64,000 nucleotides of DNA from Streptomyces sp. B1I3 (GTDB lineage Bacteria; Actinomycetota; Actinomycetes; Streptomycetales; Streptomycetaceae): the NCBI RefSeq assembly GCF_030816615.1, contig NZ_JAUSYD010000001.1, positions 1,860,001-1,924,000 on the forward strand, in the 5' to 3' direction. A program made the position numbers and the translations under genes. Shown here one piece after another: positions 18,057 to 29,178 of this stretch (its first letter is position 1; the number at the start of each line of letters is the position of its first letter). The notes beneath the pieces were generated by a model. It was not told the DNA's origin. It searched no databases and saw nothing but the letters and a program-made list of their open reading frames with translations.

Positions 18057-18467
18057 GTGACAGGTGAGAGCACTCTGGTGATCGTCGACGCCGCCAACGT
18101 GGTGGGTTCCGTACCCGACGGATGGTGGCGGGACCGGCGGGGAGCCGCCGAGCGGCTGCGGGACTCGCTGGTCCCGTACGCCTCGGCCGGGCTGCCCGGC
18201 CTCCCCGGGCCGCTGGAGATCGTGCTCGTCGTCGAGGGCGCGGCCCGGGAGGCCGGTTCCGTCCCGGGTGTGCGGGTGGAGTCCGCCAGGGGCGAGGGCG
18301 ACGATCTGATCGTCGAACTGGTCGCCGGCTGGGCGTCGGAGACCGGAGCGGACCGCGACTGCCTCGTCGTCACCGCCGACCGGGGGCTGCGGCAGCGGGC
18401 CGAGGCGTACGGGGCCCGGTGCGCGGGCCCGCGTACGGTACGGCCGCTGCCGCCGTCACGGAGCTGA
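18057..18467 (+). CDS. Small PIN/NYN-like (YacP-type) protein
   Basis: 136 residues, starting at the GTG at 18057, 17 bases after the LCP stop. The N terminus LVIVDAANVVGSVPDGWW and the later ADRDCLVVTADRGLRQRAE place acidic residues after strands as in PIN/NYN-fold ribonucleases; the middle has EGDDLIVELV. Such proteins are often annotated as NTP pyrophosphohydrolases in Streptomyces, which I cannot support from sequence. Probably cotranscribed with the LCP gene and closed by the hairpin after the stop. Confidence 0.65.
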   Translation: MTGESTLVIVDAANVVGSVPDGWWRDRRGAAERLRDSLVPYASAGLPGLPGPLEIVLVVEGAAREAGSVPGVRVESARGEGDDLIVELVAGWASETGADRDCLVVTADRGLRQRAEAYGARCAGPRTVRPLPPSRS

Positions 18468-18468
18468 C

Positions 18469-18488
18469 CCCCTGCCCGCAGGCGGGGG
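18469..18488. terminator. Bidirectional hairpin between convergent genes
   Basis: Eight-pair stem with one G-T pair and a CGCA loop (CCCCTGCC/GGCGGGGG), between the PIN-like gene and the permease gene. Confidence 0.55.
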
Positions 18489-18500
18489 CTCCGGGGTTTG

Positions 18501-20009
18501 TCAGCGGGTGGACTCCTTGGACATCCGGCTGTTCTTGCGGCCGTACGTGAAGTAGATGACCACGCCGATCGCCATCCAGATCGCGAACCGCAGCCACGTC
18601 TCCGCCGGCAGGTTGAGCATCAGCCAGACCGAGGCCGCCACCGAGACGACGGGGAGCGCCGGCACCCACGGGGTGCGGAACGCGCGGTGCAGGTCGGGGC
18701 GGGTGCGGCGCAGGACGATGACGCCGAGGGCGACGACCACGAACGCGAAGAGCGTGCCGATGTTCACCAGGGTCGCCAGCTCGTTGATGCTCGTGAAGCC
18801 GGCCACGATCGCGATGATCACCCCGAGCAGGATGGTCGGACGGTACGGGGTGCCGAAGCGCGGGTGCGTCACGGAGAAGAAGCGCGGGAGCAGCCCGTCG
18901 CGGCTCATCGCGAAGAAGACGCGGGTCTGGCCGAGCAGCAGGATCAGGCAGACCGTGGTGAGCCCGACCGCGGCGCCGAAGCTGATGACTCCGGCGTAGA
19001 AGGGGTGCCCGACGGCCTTGAACGCGTCGGCGAGCGGGGCGCTGACGGAGAGTTCGGAGTAGTTCTGCATGCCCGTGACCACGATCGACACCGCGACGTA
19101 GAGCACCGTGCAGATGAGGAGCGAGGCGAGGATGCCGCGGGGCATGTCCCGCTGCGGCAGCTTGGTCTCCTCCGCCGCGGTGGCCACGACGTCGAATCCG
19201 ATGAAGGCGAAGAAGACCACGGAAGCGGCGGTGAAGATGCCCATGACGCCGAAGTTGGTCGGTTCGTAGCCGAAGATCAGCTGGACCAGGGGGGCGTCCA
19301 GGCCGGAGCCCGAGGGCTGGGCCTTGGCCTCGGGGATGAAGGGGGAGTAGTTCGCCGCCTCGATGAAGAACAGGCCGGCGATGATCACGATCAGCACCAC
19401 GGCGATCTTGATGGCCACCACGACGGTGGTCACCCGGGCGGAGAGCTTCATTCCGAGCACCAGGATCACGGTGAGGATCAGCACCAGGGCGAAGGCCAGC
19501 AGGTCGAAGCCGAATCCGCTCGCCACGTCGGGCCCGGAGAGTGTGGCGGGCATCGTCCAGCCGATGTTGTCCAGCAGGGAGCGGACGTAACCGGACCAGC
19601 CGACCGCCACCACCGCCGTACCCAGGGCGAATTCGAGCACCAGGTCCCAGCCGATGATCCAGGCGACCAGCTCCCCGAGGGACGCGTAGGAGAAGGTGTA
19701 GGCGGATCCGGCCACCGGGACGGTGGAGGCGAATTCGGCGTAGCAGAGCGCGGCCAGGGCGCAGACGATGCCGGCCGCGACGAACGCGAGCGCGGTGGCC
19801 GGGCCCGCCGTCTCCTTCGCGACCTTGCCCGTGAGGACGAAGATGCCGGTGCCGATGATGACGCCGACCCCGAAGACCGTGAGGTCCAGGGCGGAGAGCG
19901 ACTTCTTCAGGGCGTGTTCCGGCTCTTCGGTATCGCGGATGGACTGTTCGACCGTCTTGGTCCGGAACAGTCCTTCTCTGCTGGGGGGCGTGTCCTGATG
20001 CGTGCTCAC
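18501..20009 (-). CDS. APC-family amino-acid permease (cationic amino-acid transporter type)
   Basis: 502-residue integral membrane protein with about 12 hydrophobic segments. The first contains the APC signature FGVGVIIGTGIFVLTGKVA, and FAFIGFDVVATAAEETKLPQRDMP is the family's helix-6/loop motif with the acidic EE pair. These suggest proton-coupled uptake of a cationic amino acid; the exact substrate is not visible. I take the GTG at 20009 because GGAGGT lies about 8 bases ahead; the 20 codons upstream are not membrane-protein-like. The dxs terminator lies upstream, so it likely has its own promoter. Confidence 0.9.
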   Translation of the reverse strand: MSTHQDTPPSREGLFRTKTVEQSIRDTEEPEHALKKSLSALDLTVFGVGVIIGTGIFVLTGKVAKETAGPATALAFVAAGIVCALAALCYAEFASTVPVAGSAYTFSYASLGELVAWIIGWDLVLEFALGTAVVAVGWSGYVRSLLDNIGWTMPATLSGPDVASGFGFDLLAFALVLILTVILVLGMKLSARVTTVVVAIKIAVVLIVIIAGLFFIEAANYSPFIPEAKAQPSGSGLDAPLVQLIFGYEPTNFGVMGIFTAASVVFFAFIGFDVVATAAEETKLPQRDMPRGILASLLICTVLYVAVSIVVTGMQNYSELSVSAPLADAFKAVGHPFYAGVISFGAAVGLTTVCLILLLGQTRVFFAMSRDGLLPRFFSVTHPRFGTPYRPTILLGVIIAIVAGFTSINELATLVNIGTLFAFVVVALGVIVLRRTRPDLHRAFRTPWVPALPVVSVAASVWLMLNLPAETWLRFAIWMAIGVVIYFTYGRKNSRMSKESTR

Positions 20010-20097
20010 CGGCGTACCTCCACGCGCTCGTCGTGCACGCCATGATTCGGATCCGGGCGCCCCGGGCACGCTCCGCCCGGCCCGATTTCACGCGAAT

Positions 20098-20137
20098 GGG
20101 CCGGTCGGACCACCCGTACAGGGTGGGCGACCGGCCC
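20098..20137 (-). terminator. Terminator after dxs
   Basis: Long stem-loop with a 10-bp outer arm (GGGCCGGTCG/CGACCGGCCC) and a 6-bp inner arm (CCACCC/GGGTGG). It lies 20 bases beyond the dxs stop. Confidence 0.75.
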
Positions 20138-20156
20138 AGTGGGGCGCGCGGGCGGA

Positions 20157-22070
20157 TCAGTCGCGGACGGGCTCCACGGCCCGGCTCTCGTACCGTCCGT
20201 CGAGCCTGGCGACGAGCCCCGTGACCTGACGGGCGATGTCCGGCGCGGTCAGTCCGATCTCGGCCATGACCTCCTTGCGGGAGGCGTGGTCGAGGAAGAC
20301 CGGCGGGATGCCGAAGTCGCGCAGGGGTACGTCGACGCCCGCGTCGCGCAGCGCCTGGGCGATGGCGGAGCCGACACCGCCGGCCCTGCTGTTGTCCTCG
20401 ACGGTCACGACGACCCGGTGCTGCGCGGCGAGCGGGGCGAGGGCCTCGTCGACGGGCTTGACCCAGCGCGGGTCGACCACGGTGGTGGAGATGCCCTGGG
20501 CATCCAGCAGACCGGCGATCTCCAGGCACATCGGGGCGAGCGCCCCGACCGAGACCAGGAGGACGTCGGGCCGGTCCGTGTCCGCCGTGCGCAGGATGTC
20601 CATGCCGCCCGCGGTGCCGACGGCCTTGACCGCCGGGCCGACCGCGCCCTTGGAGAAGCGGACGACGGTCGGGGCGTCGTCGATGTCGACGGCCTCGCGC
20701 AGCTGGGCGCGGACCTGGTCGGCGTCGCGCGGGGCGGCGATGCGCAGGGTGGGTACGCACTGCAGGATCGACATGTCCCACATGCCGTTGTGCGAGGCGC
20801 CGTCCGTCCCGGTGACTCCGGCCCGGTCCAGGACGAAGGTGACGCCGCACCTGTGCAGGGCGACGTCCATGAGGACCTGGTCGAAGGCCCGGTTGAGGAA
20901 GGTCGCGTAGACCGCGAAGACGGGGTGCAGCCCGCCGGTGGCGAGGCCGGCCGCGGAGACCGCGCCGTGCTGTTCGGCGATGCCCACGTCGTAGATGCGG
21001 TCGGGGAAGGCCTCCTCGAACTTGCCGAGGCCGACCGGCTGGAGCATGGCCGCCGTGATGGCGACGATGTCCTCGCGCTCGTGGCCCAGCTTGACCATTT
21101 CCTCCCCGAAGACCGAGGTCCAGTCCAGGCCGGAGGTGGAGGTGGGCAGGCCGGTGTCCGGGTGGATCTTGCCGACGGCGTGGAAGCGGTCCGCCTCGTC
21201 CTGGAGGGCCGGGGTATAGCCGCGGCCCTTTTCGGTGATGCAGTGGACGATGACGGGGCCGCCGAAGCGCTTGGCCCGCTGGAGCGCGGATTCCAGGGCC
21301 TCGATGTCGTGGCCGTCGATCGGGCCGACGTACTTGAGGCCGAGGTCCTCGAACATGCCCTGCGGAGCGATGAAGTCCTTGAGGCCCTTCTTGGCGCCGT
21401 GCAGGGTCTCGTACAGCGGCCTGCCGACGACGGGCGTGCGCTCCAGGAGGTCCTTGCCGCGGGCCAGGAACCGCTCGTACCCGTCGGTGGTGCGCAGGGT
21501 GGCGAGGTGGTTGGCGAGGCCGCCGATGGTCGGTGCGTACGAGCGCTCGTTGTCGTTGACGACGATGACGAGGGGGCGGTCCTTGGCGGCGGCGATGTTG
21601 TTCAGCGCCTCCCAGGCCATACCGCCGGTGAGCGCGCCGTCACCGATGACCGCGACGACGTGGTCGTCCTTCTTGAGGATCTCGTTGGCCTTGGCGAGGC
21701 CGTCGGCCCAGCCCAGGACCGTCGAGGCGTGCGAGTTCTCGATGACGTCGTGCGCGGACTCGGCGCGGGAGGGGTATCCGGAGAGGCCGCCCTTGCTCTT
21801 GAGCCTCGAGAAGTCCTGCCGGCCGGTGAGCAGCTTGTGCACGTAGCTCTGGTGGCCGGTGTCGAAGAGGACCTTGTCCTGCGGGGACTCGAACACCCGG
21901 TGCAGGGCGATGGTCAGCTCGACCACGCCCAGGTTCGGGCCGAGGTGGCCGCCGGTCTTGGACACCGCGTCGACGAGGAAGGTTCGGATCTCCTCGGCGA
22001 GCTGGTCCAGCTGCTCGAGGCTGAGCCGGTCCAGGTCGCGCGGTCCCCCGATGCGGGTCAGCAGGTCCAC
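20157..22070 (-). CDS. dxs: 1-deoxy-D-xylulose-5-phosphate synthase
   Basis: 637-residue ThDP-dependent transketolase-like enzyme, first step of the MEP isoprenoid pathway (pyruvate plus glyceraldehyde 3-phosphate). ThDP motif [19 protein letters not shown] lies near residue 142; [27 protein letters not shown] and the C-terminal [14 protein letters not shown] are also typical. The GTG at 22070 has GGAGG about 7 bases upstream. Length is standard. It is monocistronic, with terminators on both sides. Confidence 0.96.
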   Translation of the reverse strand: MDLLTRIGGPRDLDRLSLEQLDQLAEEIRTFLVDAVSKTGGHLGPNLGVVELTIALHRVFESPQDKVLFDTGHQSYVHKLLTGRQDFSRLKSKGGLSGYPSRAESAHDVIENSHASTVLGWADGLAKANEILKKDDHVVAVIGDGALTGGMAWEALNNIAAAKDRPLVIVVNDNERSYAPTIGGLANHLATLRTTDGYERFLARGKDLLERTPVVGRPLYETLHGAKKGLKDFIAPQGMFEDLGLKYVGPIDGHDIEALESALQRAKRFGGPVIVHCITEKGRGYTPALQDEADRFHAVGKIHPDTGLPTSTSGLDWTSVFGEEMVKLGHEREDIVAITAAMLQPVGLGKFEEAFPDRIYDVGIAEQHGAVSAAGLATGGLHPVFAVYATFLNRAFDQVLMDVALHRCGVTFVLDRAGVTGTDGASHNGMWDMSILQCVPTLRIAAPRDADQVRAQLREAVDIDDAPTVVRFSKGAVGPAVKAVGTAGGMDILRTADTDRPDVLLVSVGALAPMCLEIAGLLDAQGISTTVVDPRWVKPVDEALAPLAAQHRVVVTVEDNSRAGGVGSAIAQALRDAGVDVPLRDFGIPPVFLDHASRKEVMAEIGLTAPDIARQVTGLVARLDGRYESRAVEPVRD

Positions 22071-22193
22071 CCGTGCCTCCTTGCGTTTGAGCTGGTCGAG
22101 CGTGCCGATCCGATGAGTCTAATGTTCCCCGGGCGGCCGCGGTCATCCGGCGGCCCGTTCCGCCACGCCGTCCGGCGGCGGGCGGACGCGCAC

Positions 22194-22223
22194 GTGCCCG
22201 GCATCGCGGAGGATGCCGGGCAC
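22194..22223 (-). terminator. Terminator after xylFGH
   Basis: Twelve-base perfect stem GTGCCCGGCATC/GATGCCGGGCAC with a 6-base loop, 20 bases beyond the xylH stop. Confidence 0.75.
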
Positions 22224-22242
22224 ATGTGCGCAGGTGCGACGG

Positions 22243-23516
<1,274 letters not shown>

Positions 23517-23520
<4 letters not shown>

Positions 23521-24305
23521 TTCTTGGCCTCCGCGTTGCGCGCCGCACGACGGGTCACGGCGTTTTCCGTGGCGCCCGTGATGGCGGAGATGATCTCTTC
23601 CTGCGAGGTGGTCTTCACGTCGAAGATCCCGTTGTTCCGGCCGAGCCGGAGTACGGCGACCTTGTCGGCGACGGCCTTCACATCGGCCATGTTGTGGCTG
23701 ATGAGGATGACCGCGTGGCCGCGCTCGCGCAGCCGCTCCACGAGGTCGAGGACCTGAGCGGTCTGCTCGACGCCGAGGGCTGCGGTGGGCTCGTCGAGGA
23801 TGACGAGCTTGGGCTCACCGAGCATCGAACGCGCGATGGCCACGGTCTGGCGCTGGCCGCCGGAGAGCGAGGCGATCGGGATGCGGACGCTGGGGATGCG
23901 GATCGACAGCGTGCTCAGGAGCTCGCGCGAGCGGCGCTCCATCTCGATCTCGTCGAGCACTCCGAACCGGCGGAGCTCCCGGCCCAGGTAGAGGTTGCCG
24001 ACGACATCGATGTTGTCGCACAGCGCGAGGTCCTGGTAGACGGTCGCGATGCCCAGGTTCTGGGCGTCGTGCGGCTTGTTGACCTGGACCGGCCGGCCGT
24101 CCCACTCGATGACTCCGTCATCGATGGGGTGGACGCCGGCGATCGTCTTGACCAGCGTTGATTTACCGGCGCCGTTGTCGCCCACCAGGGCGACCACTTC
24201 GCCGGCGTGGACCTCAAGTTCGACATCGGTGAGCGCCTGGACGGCACCGAATCGCTTGGAGACCCCTCGCAACGCCAACACGGGCGTAGCGGACACGTGA
24301 ACCAT
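23517..24305 (-). CDS. xylG: Xylose-type sugar ABC transporter ATPase
   Basis: 262-residue single ABC ATPase. Walker A GDNGAGKST, Q-loop IATVYQDLALCDNIDVV, signature LSGGQRQTVAIAR, Walker B KLVILDEPTAALG and the H-loop ILISHNMAD are all intact. Many CUT2 ATPases are fused tandem domains of about 500 residues; this is a single domain, so it presumably works as a homodimer, as in other Streptomyces xylFGH loci. The ATG at 24305 lies 188 bases after xylF. Confidence 0.92.
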
Positions 24306-24334
24306 CTCCTTCGCCGCCTGACCCGGCGGGGATG

Positions 24335-24481
24335 CCGCGCCTGGGGGAAGGCGCGGTGGTCGAGCAGAAAAATGGGAACAGAGGAAGCGTTCCGTCCGGT
24401 GCCCCGCCCGGTAGCGGGACAGTTGGTGGGCGAGGCACCGGACAGGCTTGTGGGCCCGCGGACCGGCCGTGCGGGCCGGTC
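24335..24481 (-). other. Intra-operon hairpins between xylF and xylG
   Basis: Two stem-loops in the 188-base spacer: GACCGGCC/GGCCGGTC at 24461-24481, just past the xylF stop, and CCGCGCC/GGCGCGG at 24335-24356. They could attenuate read-through or protect the xylF 3' end, giving more binding protein than transporter. Confidence 0.5.
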
Positions 24482-24493
24482 ACGCGGTAAGGA

Positions 24494-25603
24494 CTACTTC
24501 AGGCCGATCGCGTCGCAGTCGGCCTTGTACTTGGCCGTGCAGATCTCGTCGATCGTCCAGATGCCATCCTTGATGATGGTCTCCTTGATGTTGTCCTTGG
24601 TCAGCGAGACGACCGGGACGAGCACCGACGGCACGCCCTTCTGGCTCGCGTTGTCGACCTTGGACGTGGCGATGGTGTCGAGCTTCTCGCCCTTGGCGAG
24701 CGCGACGGCCATCTCCGCGGCGACGACGCCCTCCTGCGGGTAGCTCTTGTAGACGCTCATGTACTGCTCACCGGTGACGATGTGCTGCACACCGGCGAGT
24801 TCGGCGTCCTGGCCGGTGACCGGCGGGAGCTTGGTGACACCGGCGGACTTGAGGGCCTGGATGATGCCGCCGGCCATGCCGTCGTTGGCGGAGTAGACGC
24901 CGTCGATCTTGTCCTTGCCGAGGGCCGTGATCGCGCCCTCCATGTTGGCGTTGGCGTTCTCCGGCTTCCACTCCTTGGTGTCGTACTCCTTGCCGTAGGT
25001 CACCTTGCCGTCGAGCACCGACTTGGCGCCCTTCTTGAAGAGCGCGGCGTTCGGGTCGGTGATGGAGCCGTGCATCATCACGACGGTGGGCTTGGCCTTG
25101 CCCTTCAGGGCCTCCAGCAGGGCCTTGCCCTGGGCGCGGCCCACCTCTTCGTTGTCGAAGGAGGTGTAGGCGTCGATCGGGCCCTCGGCGAGGCGGTCGA
25201 AGGCGACGACGGGGATGCCGGCGTCCTTGGCCTTCTTGACGCTGTTCTCGATCGCCTTGGCGTCGACCGCGTCGATGATCAGCGCGTCGACCTTGTTGGT
25301 GATCATGGTCTCGACCTGCTGCGCCTGTGTGGTGGCGTCCTGCTTGGCGTTGGCGTAGACGACCTCCGCCTTGCCTCCGGTGAGCTCGCCGACCTTCTTC
25401 TCGATGATCGGCTTGTCGAACTTCTCGTACCGAGCCGTCGCGTTCTCGGGAAGGAGCAGACCGATCTTGAGGTCGTCGCCCTTCTTGCCCGAGTCCGAGC
25501 CGGTCTTGTCGCCCGACTCCTTGGCACTCCCGCAAGCAGCAAGCGAGACAGCCATCGTGGTGGCGGCAACGGCAACGGCGGCACGACGCATACGCGTGTT
25601 CAT
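24494..25603 (-). CDS. xylF: Xylose-type sugar-binding lipoprotein
   Basis: 369 residues. A lipoprotein signal (RRAAVAVAATTMAVSLAACG) ends at the lipobox LAAC. The mature part is a periplasmic-binding-protein type I fold: IGLLLPENATARYEKFD, EAVDALIIDAVDAKAIEN-like (VDALIIDAVDAKAIENSV), then AFDRLAEGPIDAYTSFDNEEVGRAQG and GVYSANDGMAGGII. That is the XylF/RbsB class for pentoses. The ATG at 25603 is preceded by GGGAGG. It is the first gene of the xylFGH operon, with its promoter directly behind the ROK regulator gene. Confidence 0.92.
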   Translation of the reverse strand: MNTRMRRAAVAVAATTMAVSLAACGSAKESGDKTGSDSGKKGDDLKIGLLLPENATARYEKFDKPIIEKKVGELTGGKAEVVYANAKQDATTQAQQVETMITNKVDALIIDAVDAKAIENSVKKAKDAGIPVVAFDRLAEGPIDAYTSFDNEEVGRAQGKALLEALKGKAKPTVVMMHGSITDPNAALFKKGAKSVLDGKVTYGKEYDTKEWKPENANANMEGAITALGKDKIDGVYSANDGMAGGIIQALKSAGVTKLPPVTGQDAELAGVQHIVTGEQYMSVYKSYPQEGVVAAEMAVALAKGEKLDTIATSKVDNASQKGVPSVLVPVVSLTKDNIKETIIKDGIWTIDEICTAKYKADCDAIGLK

Positions 25604-25692
25604 TTCGAACCTCCCTGACGAGGCCGCGACGTTGCGGCCGAGGTGGCTGGAAGTCAACTCGGCCGCAGGGACGGCGTCAAGGAGTAAATTCT

Positions 25693-25721
25693 TAACGAGA
25701 TGACAACGGTGCCATTCGTTA
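25693..25721. promoter_or_regulatory. Candidate ROK operator in the xylF promoter
   Basis: Inverted repeat TAACGA-N17-TCGTTA, about 90 bases upstream of xylF and just after the rok stop. Its position suits control of xylFGH by the adjacent ROK protein; Rok7B7 is known to affect xylFGH in S. coelicolor. The binding assignment is inference. Confidence 0.4.
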
Positions 25722-25722
25722 T

Positions 25723-26922
25723 CTAAGTGAAGGCGGGAGTCCCGGCGGGGAGGGTGCTCTCCAAAAGGGATGAATCCCCCATCTCGCTCAGCACGAGGGC
25801 CAGCGCGCCCAGCACTTCCGCCCGGCCCCCGAGGGCGCCCGGCAGCACCGAGAGCTGCCGCGCGGCACTGGGGATGGCATACCGGGAGACCGAGTCCCGG
25901 ATCGGCCCGAGCACCAGCTCCCCCGCCTCCGCGAGGGAGCCGCCGAGCACCACCCTGCTGGGGTTGAGGAGGTTGCAGAGGTTGGCCACGCCGCTGCCGA
26001 TGTACCGGCCGACGTCTCCGATCACCCTCCGGCAGCCGGGATCGCCCTCGCGGGCCAGCTGGACGACCCGCTCCATCGTGAGATCGGGCCCGTGGCTGGG
26101 CCTGAGCAGGGGCAGGACGTACCGGGCGGCCGTGAAGGTCTCCAGGCAGCCCCGGTTGCCGCAGCGGCACACCGGCCCCGCCTCGTCGAGCGTGATGTGG
26201 CCGATCTCGCCGGCGGTGCCGCCGGGCCCGCGGTAGATGTGCCCGTCTATCACCAGACCTGCGCCGACGCCGCTGGCCACCTTGATGTAGGCGAGGTCCC
26301 GCACCCCGCGGCCGCTGCCCCAGACGAGCTCGCCCAGGGCTCCGAGGTTGGCGTCGTTGTCGACGTACACGGGCACTCCGAGGCGTCCGGAGAGCTCCTG
26401 GCTGGGATTGATGCCCGTCCAGCCCGGCAGGATCGAGGTGGATCCGAGCGTGCCGGACTCCACGTCGATCGGCCCCGGGACGCCCAGCCCTACGCCGATC
26501 ACCTTGCCCGGGCTGATCCCGGTGGTCTCCACCAACCGGTTGACCAGCTGTTCCGCCCGGCCGAAGCCCTGCGCCGACGAGGCATCGACGTCCAGCGGCT
26601 CGGACTCCTCGGCCAGCACCTGGTGGGCCAGGTTGCCGATGGCCACGCGCAGGTGGGTGTGGCCGAAGTCCACTCCGATGACGATGCCCGCGTCCCCGCT
26701 CAGGGAGACGCTCCGGGCACGGCGTCCACCCGCCGAGGTGGGTGTCACCTCGACCGTGCCGCCGTCCTTCAGCTCGCGGACGATGTTGGAGACGGTGGCC
26801 GCGGAGAGGCCGGTGCTCCTGGCGATCTCGGCCTGGGTCAGCGACCCCGCCATCCGTACGGCCCGTACGACCCGCTCAAGATTGGCCCGATGCAGAGATG
26901 TCTGCGACCCCGGAGTCTCCAT
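25723..26922 (-). CDS. rok7B7: ROK-family transcriptional regulator, Rok7B7 type
   Basis: 399 residues. A MarR-like winged helix comes first (about 10-70: ANLERVVRAVRMAGSLTQAEIARSTGLSAATVSNIVREL), then a ROK sugar-kinase-fold domain with GVDFGHTHLRVAIGN, VGLGVPGPID and the zinc motif CRCGNRGCLE. In S. coelicolor Rok7B7 links xylose transport, carbon catabolite control and antibiotic production. I take the ATG at 26922, which has AGGAG ahead; an ATG at 26955 is in frame and would add 11 residues. It sits between xylFGH and ngcEFG, all on the minus strand, and is set off from ngcG by a terminator. Confidence 0.85.
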   Translation of the reverse strand: METPGSQTSLHRANLERVVRAVRMAGSLTQAEIARSTGLSAATVSNIVRELKDGGTVEVTPTSAGGRRARSVSLSGDAGIVIGVDFGHTHLRVAIGNLAHQVLAEESEPLDVDASSAQGFGRAEQLVNRLVETTGISPGKVIGVGLGVPGPIDVESGTLGSTSILPGWTGINPSQELSGRLGVPVYVDNDANLGALGELVWGSGRGVRDLAYIKVASGVGAGLVIDGHIYRGPGGTAGEIGHITLDEAGPVCRCGNRGCLETFTAARYVLPLLRPSHGPDLTMERVVQLAREGDPGCRRVIGDVGRYIGSGVANLCNLLNPSRVVLGGSLAEAGELVLGPIRDSVSRYAIPSAARQLSVLPGALGGRAEVLGALALVLSEMGDSSLLESTLPAGTPAFT

Positions 26923-27069
26923 CGACTCTCTCACTCCTGCCGTTTTCTCTAACATGTGAACCCTAAGCTGAGCGTTTTGGGGTGGCCCCCGTCAAGACCT
27001 TGAGCAGTCGCAGCCTCCGATGAGCGCGGGGCCTCCACATACGGACACCGAAAAAATAGGCCGGTAACA

Positions 27070-27110
27070 CCGCAAGCCGCCCTCGGCCGGTGACCGGGGG
27101 CGGCTTGCGG
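27070..27110 (-). terminator. Terminator after ngcEFG
   Basis: Thirteen-base perfect stem (CCGCAAGCCGCCC/GGGCGGCTTGCGG) that extends to about 17 pairs with one G-T, loop of 7. It lies about 80 bases past the ngcG stop and before rok7B7. Confidence 0.8.
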
Positions 27111-27190
27111 CGCACGGCGCCTGTTCGGTTCTGATGGGTGTTGTTGCCTCGGTGACGACAAGAGCTGTTACGTGAACAGCCCCGCGATCA

Positions 27191-28108
27191 CTACTTGAGC
27201 GCTCCGGCCGTGAGGCCCGCGACGACCTGCCGCTGGAAGACGACGTAGGCGGCGAGGACCGGCAGCATCGCCATGACCAGCCCGGCGAAGAGGCCCGACC
27301 AGTCGCCCTTGTAGCCCTGGCTGGTGGCGAGTTCGACCAGGCCCTGCGAGAGGACCTTGCCGTCCGGGTCGGTGTTGAGCACCGTCGGCAGCATGTACTG
27401 GTTCCACTGCCCCAGGAAGTTGAAGATGCCGACGCTGATCAGGCCGGGCTTCGCCATCGGCAGCATCACCTGGAAGAACGTCCGCGTGTGCGAGGCTCCG
27501 TCGAGCATCGCCGCTTCCGCGATCGACGTCGGCAGCGTCCGGAAGAACGAGGTGAGGAAGAAGACGGTGAAGGGCAGCGAGTACGCGATGTAGACGAGAA
27601 TCAGCCCGTGCCGGGTGTTCAGCAGTCCCAGGTTGTTCATGACGAAGAACAGGGGAACCAGCGCCAGGATGATCGGGAAGCTCATCCCTCCGATGAAGAG
27701 GAAGTAGATGAAGCGGTTCCCGGGGAAGTCGAACCGTGCCAGGACGTACGCGGCCATCGAGCCGAGCAGCAGGGTGCCGATGAGTGAGCCGCCCACCACC
27801 ACCAGGGTGTTGAAGAAGTAGTCACTCATGCGTGCCTGGCTCCAGGCCCGCGACCAGTTCTCGAAGTGGAGCTTGTCGGGCAGCTCCCACGGTCGCGACA
27901 GGATCGAGTCGTCCGTCTTGAAGGACGACATCACCGCCCAGAGCAGCGGCATGACGACGAGGACCGCCCAGATGATCAGCACTCCGTGCGAGAAGACGTT
28001 GAGGACCTTGCCCTCGCTGCTCTTCGCCGGCTCGCCGGCCGGGGCGTCCGTCTTCCGCACCGGCGAGCGCGGGGCCGGAACGGCCGGAGGAGTCTCAGTG
28101 ACCTTCAC
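27191..28108 (-). CDS. ngcG: Sugar ABC transporter permease NgcG (CUT1)
   Basis: 305-residue inner-membrane permease with six predicted helices and the CUT1 coupling loop EAAMLDGASHTRTFFQVMLPMAKPGLI (EAA motif). Together with NgcE and NgcF it imports N-acetylglucosamine or chitobiose in Streptomyces. The cytoplasmic N terminus is long and Pro-rich. The GTG at 28108 has GAGGTGAG upstream. No ATPase gene is in the operon, so the shared ATPase MsiK, encoded elsewhere, is probably used. Confidence 0.85.
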   Translation of the reverse strand: MKVTETPPAVPAPRSPVRKTDAPAGEPAKSSEGKVLNVFSHGVLIIWAVLVVMPLLWAVMSSFKTDDSILSRPWELPDKLHFENWSRAWSQARMSDYFFNTLVVVGGSLIGTLLLGSMAAYVLARFDFPGNRFIYFLFIGGMSFPIILALVPLFFVMNNLGLLNTRHGLILVYIAYSLPFTVFFLTSFFRTLPTSIAEAAMLDGASHTRTFFQVMLPMAKPGLISVGIFNFLGQWNQYMLPTVLNTDPDGKVLSQGLVELATSQGYKGDWSGLFAGLVMAMLPVLAAYVVFQRQVVAGLTAGALK

Positions 28109-28205
28109 GTGTGCTCACCTCGTACAACTGTCGCGCCGGCCACCGGGACCGAACTGATTCGCATGGAGCCAAGAACCCGGTCGCCGTACTCCGTGACGAC
28201 CCGCA

Positions 28206-29129
28206 TCAGAACTCCAGCCGCTCGCGCCGGCCCAGACGCATCACGATGGCGGCGAAGAGCATGGTGACGATGAGCAGCCCGACACCGATCGTGGTCGCGT
28301 AGCCGGCCTGGGCGTCACGGAAGGCCGTCTGGTAGACGTACAGCGGCAGGACGGTGGTGGAGTAGTCGGGACCGCCCGGGCCCACCGTCATGACCTGTAC
28401 GGCGGTGAACGCCTCCACGCCGAGCGCCAGGATGCCCATGTAGACCCAGCCGGACTGCACGGTGTCCCAGAGCAACGGCAGCGTGATCTTGAAGAACGTG
28501 GTGACACGACTGGCGCCGTCGAGAAGCGCCGCCTCGTAGAAGTCCTTCGGGACGGACGCCATTCCGGCGGAGAAGAGGACGACGAAGAATCCGACCGTCG
28601 ACCAGATGAGCACCACCATCACGCAGTACAGCGCGAGATCGGGGTCACCGAGCCAGTCCGGCTGAAGGCTTTCGGCGCCGATCGCCTTCAGCGTCGCATT
28701 CAGCATTCCCGACGTCGGGTTGAAAGCGAACTGGAAGAGCAGGGCCACGATCACGATCGACAGGACCTGCGGGAAGAAATAGGCGATCTTGTAGAACGAG
28801 GAACCCCGCACGCCGGCGACCGCGGCGCTTTTGCGGCGACGGCCGCCGACATTGAGCATGAAGGCGAAGAAGAGCGCGAGGCTCAGCGTCACCAGCGGCA
28901 GCAGCAGCGCGAGCAGCACACTGTGCTGCAGTGACTTCCAGAAGATGTCGTCGTCGAGCATGCGACTGTAGTTGTCGAAGCCGACCATCTGGAAGTCCGG
29001 ACTCAGTCCGGTCCAGTCCGTGAACGAGTAGTAGATGGACTGGGCGAAGGGCCAGATGACGAATATGGCGTACAACGCCAGCGGGGCTGCCAGGAACCCC
29101 GCGATGAACCGGTACTTGCCGTGCTGCAT
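28206..29129 (-). CDS. ngcF: Sugar ABC transporter permease NgcF (CUT1)
   Basis: 307-residue permease with six membrane helices, the first being FLAAPLALYAIFVIWPFAQSIYYSF, and an EAA loop EAALLDGASRVTTFFKITLPLL. It pairs with NgcG to form the membrane channel. ATG at 29129; 49 bases after ngcE and 97 before ngcG in a three-gene operon. Confidence 0.85.
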   Translation of the reverse strand: MQHGKYRFIAGFLAAPLALYAIFVIWPFAQSIYYSFTDWTGLSPDFQMVGFDNYSRMLDDDIFWKSLQHSVLLALLLPLVTLSLALFFAFMLNVGGRRRKSAAVAGVRGSSFYKIAYFFPQVLSIVIVALLFQFAFNPTSGMLNATLKAIGAESLQPDWLGDPDLALYCVMVVLIWSTVGFFVVLFSAGMASVPKDFYEAALLDGASRVTTFFKITLPLLWDTVQSGWVYMGILALGVEAFTAVQVMTVGPGGPDYSTTVLPLYVYQTAFRDAQAGYATTIGVGLLIVTMLFAAIVMRLGRRERLEF

Positions 29130-29178
29130 CGTTACCGACCCCGATCTCTGAGCGGGTGCCGCCGCTGGTGACGGTTGC

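Noticed and set aside
18370..20850. 826-codon minus-strand frame spanning the permease and the dxs end
   Set aside because: His/Arg/Gly-rich shadow frame crossing a terminator and two real genes.
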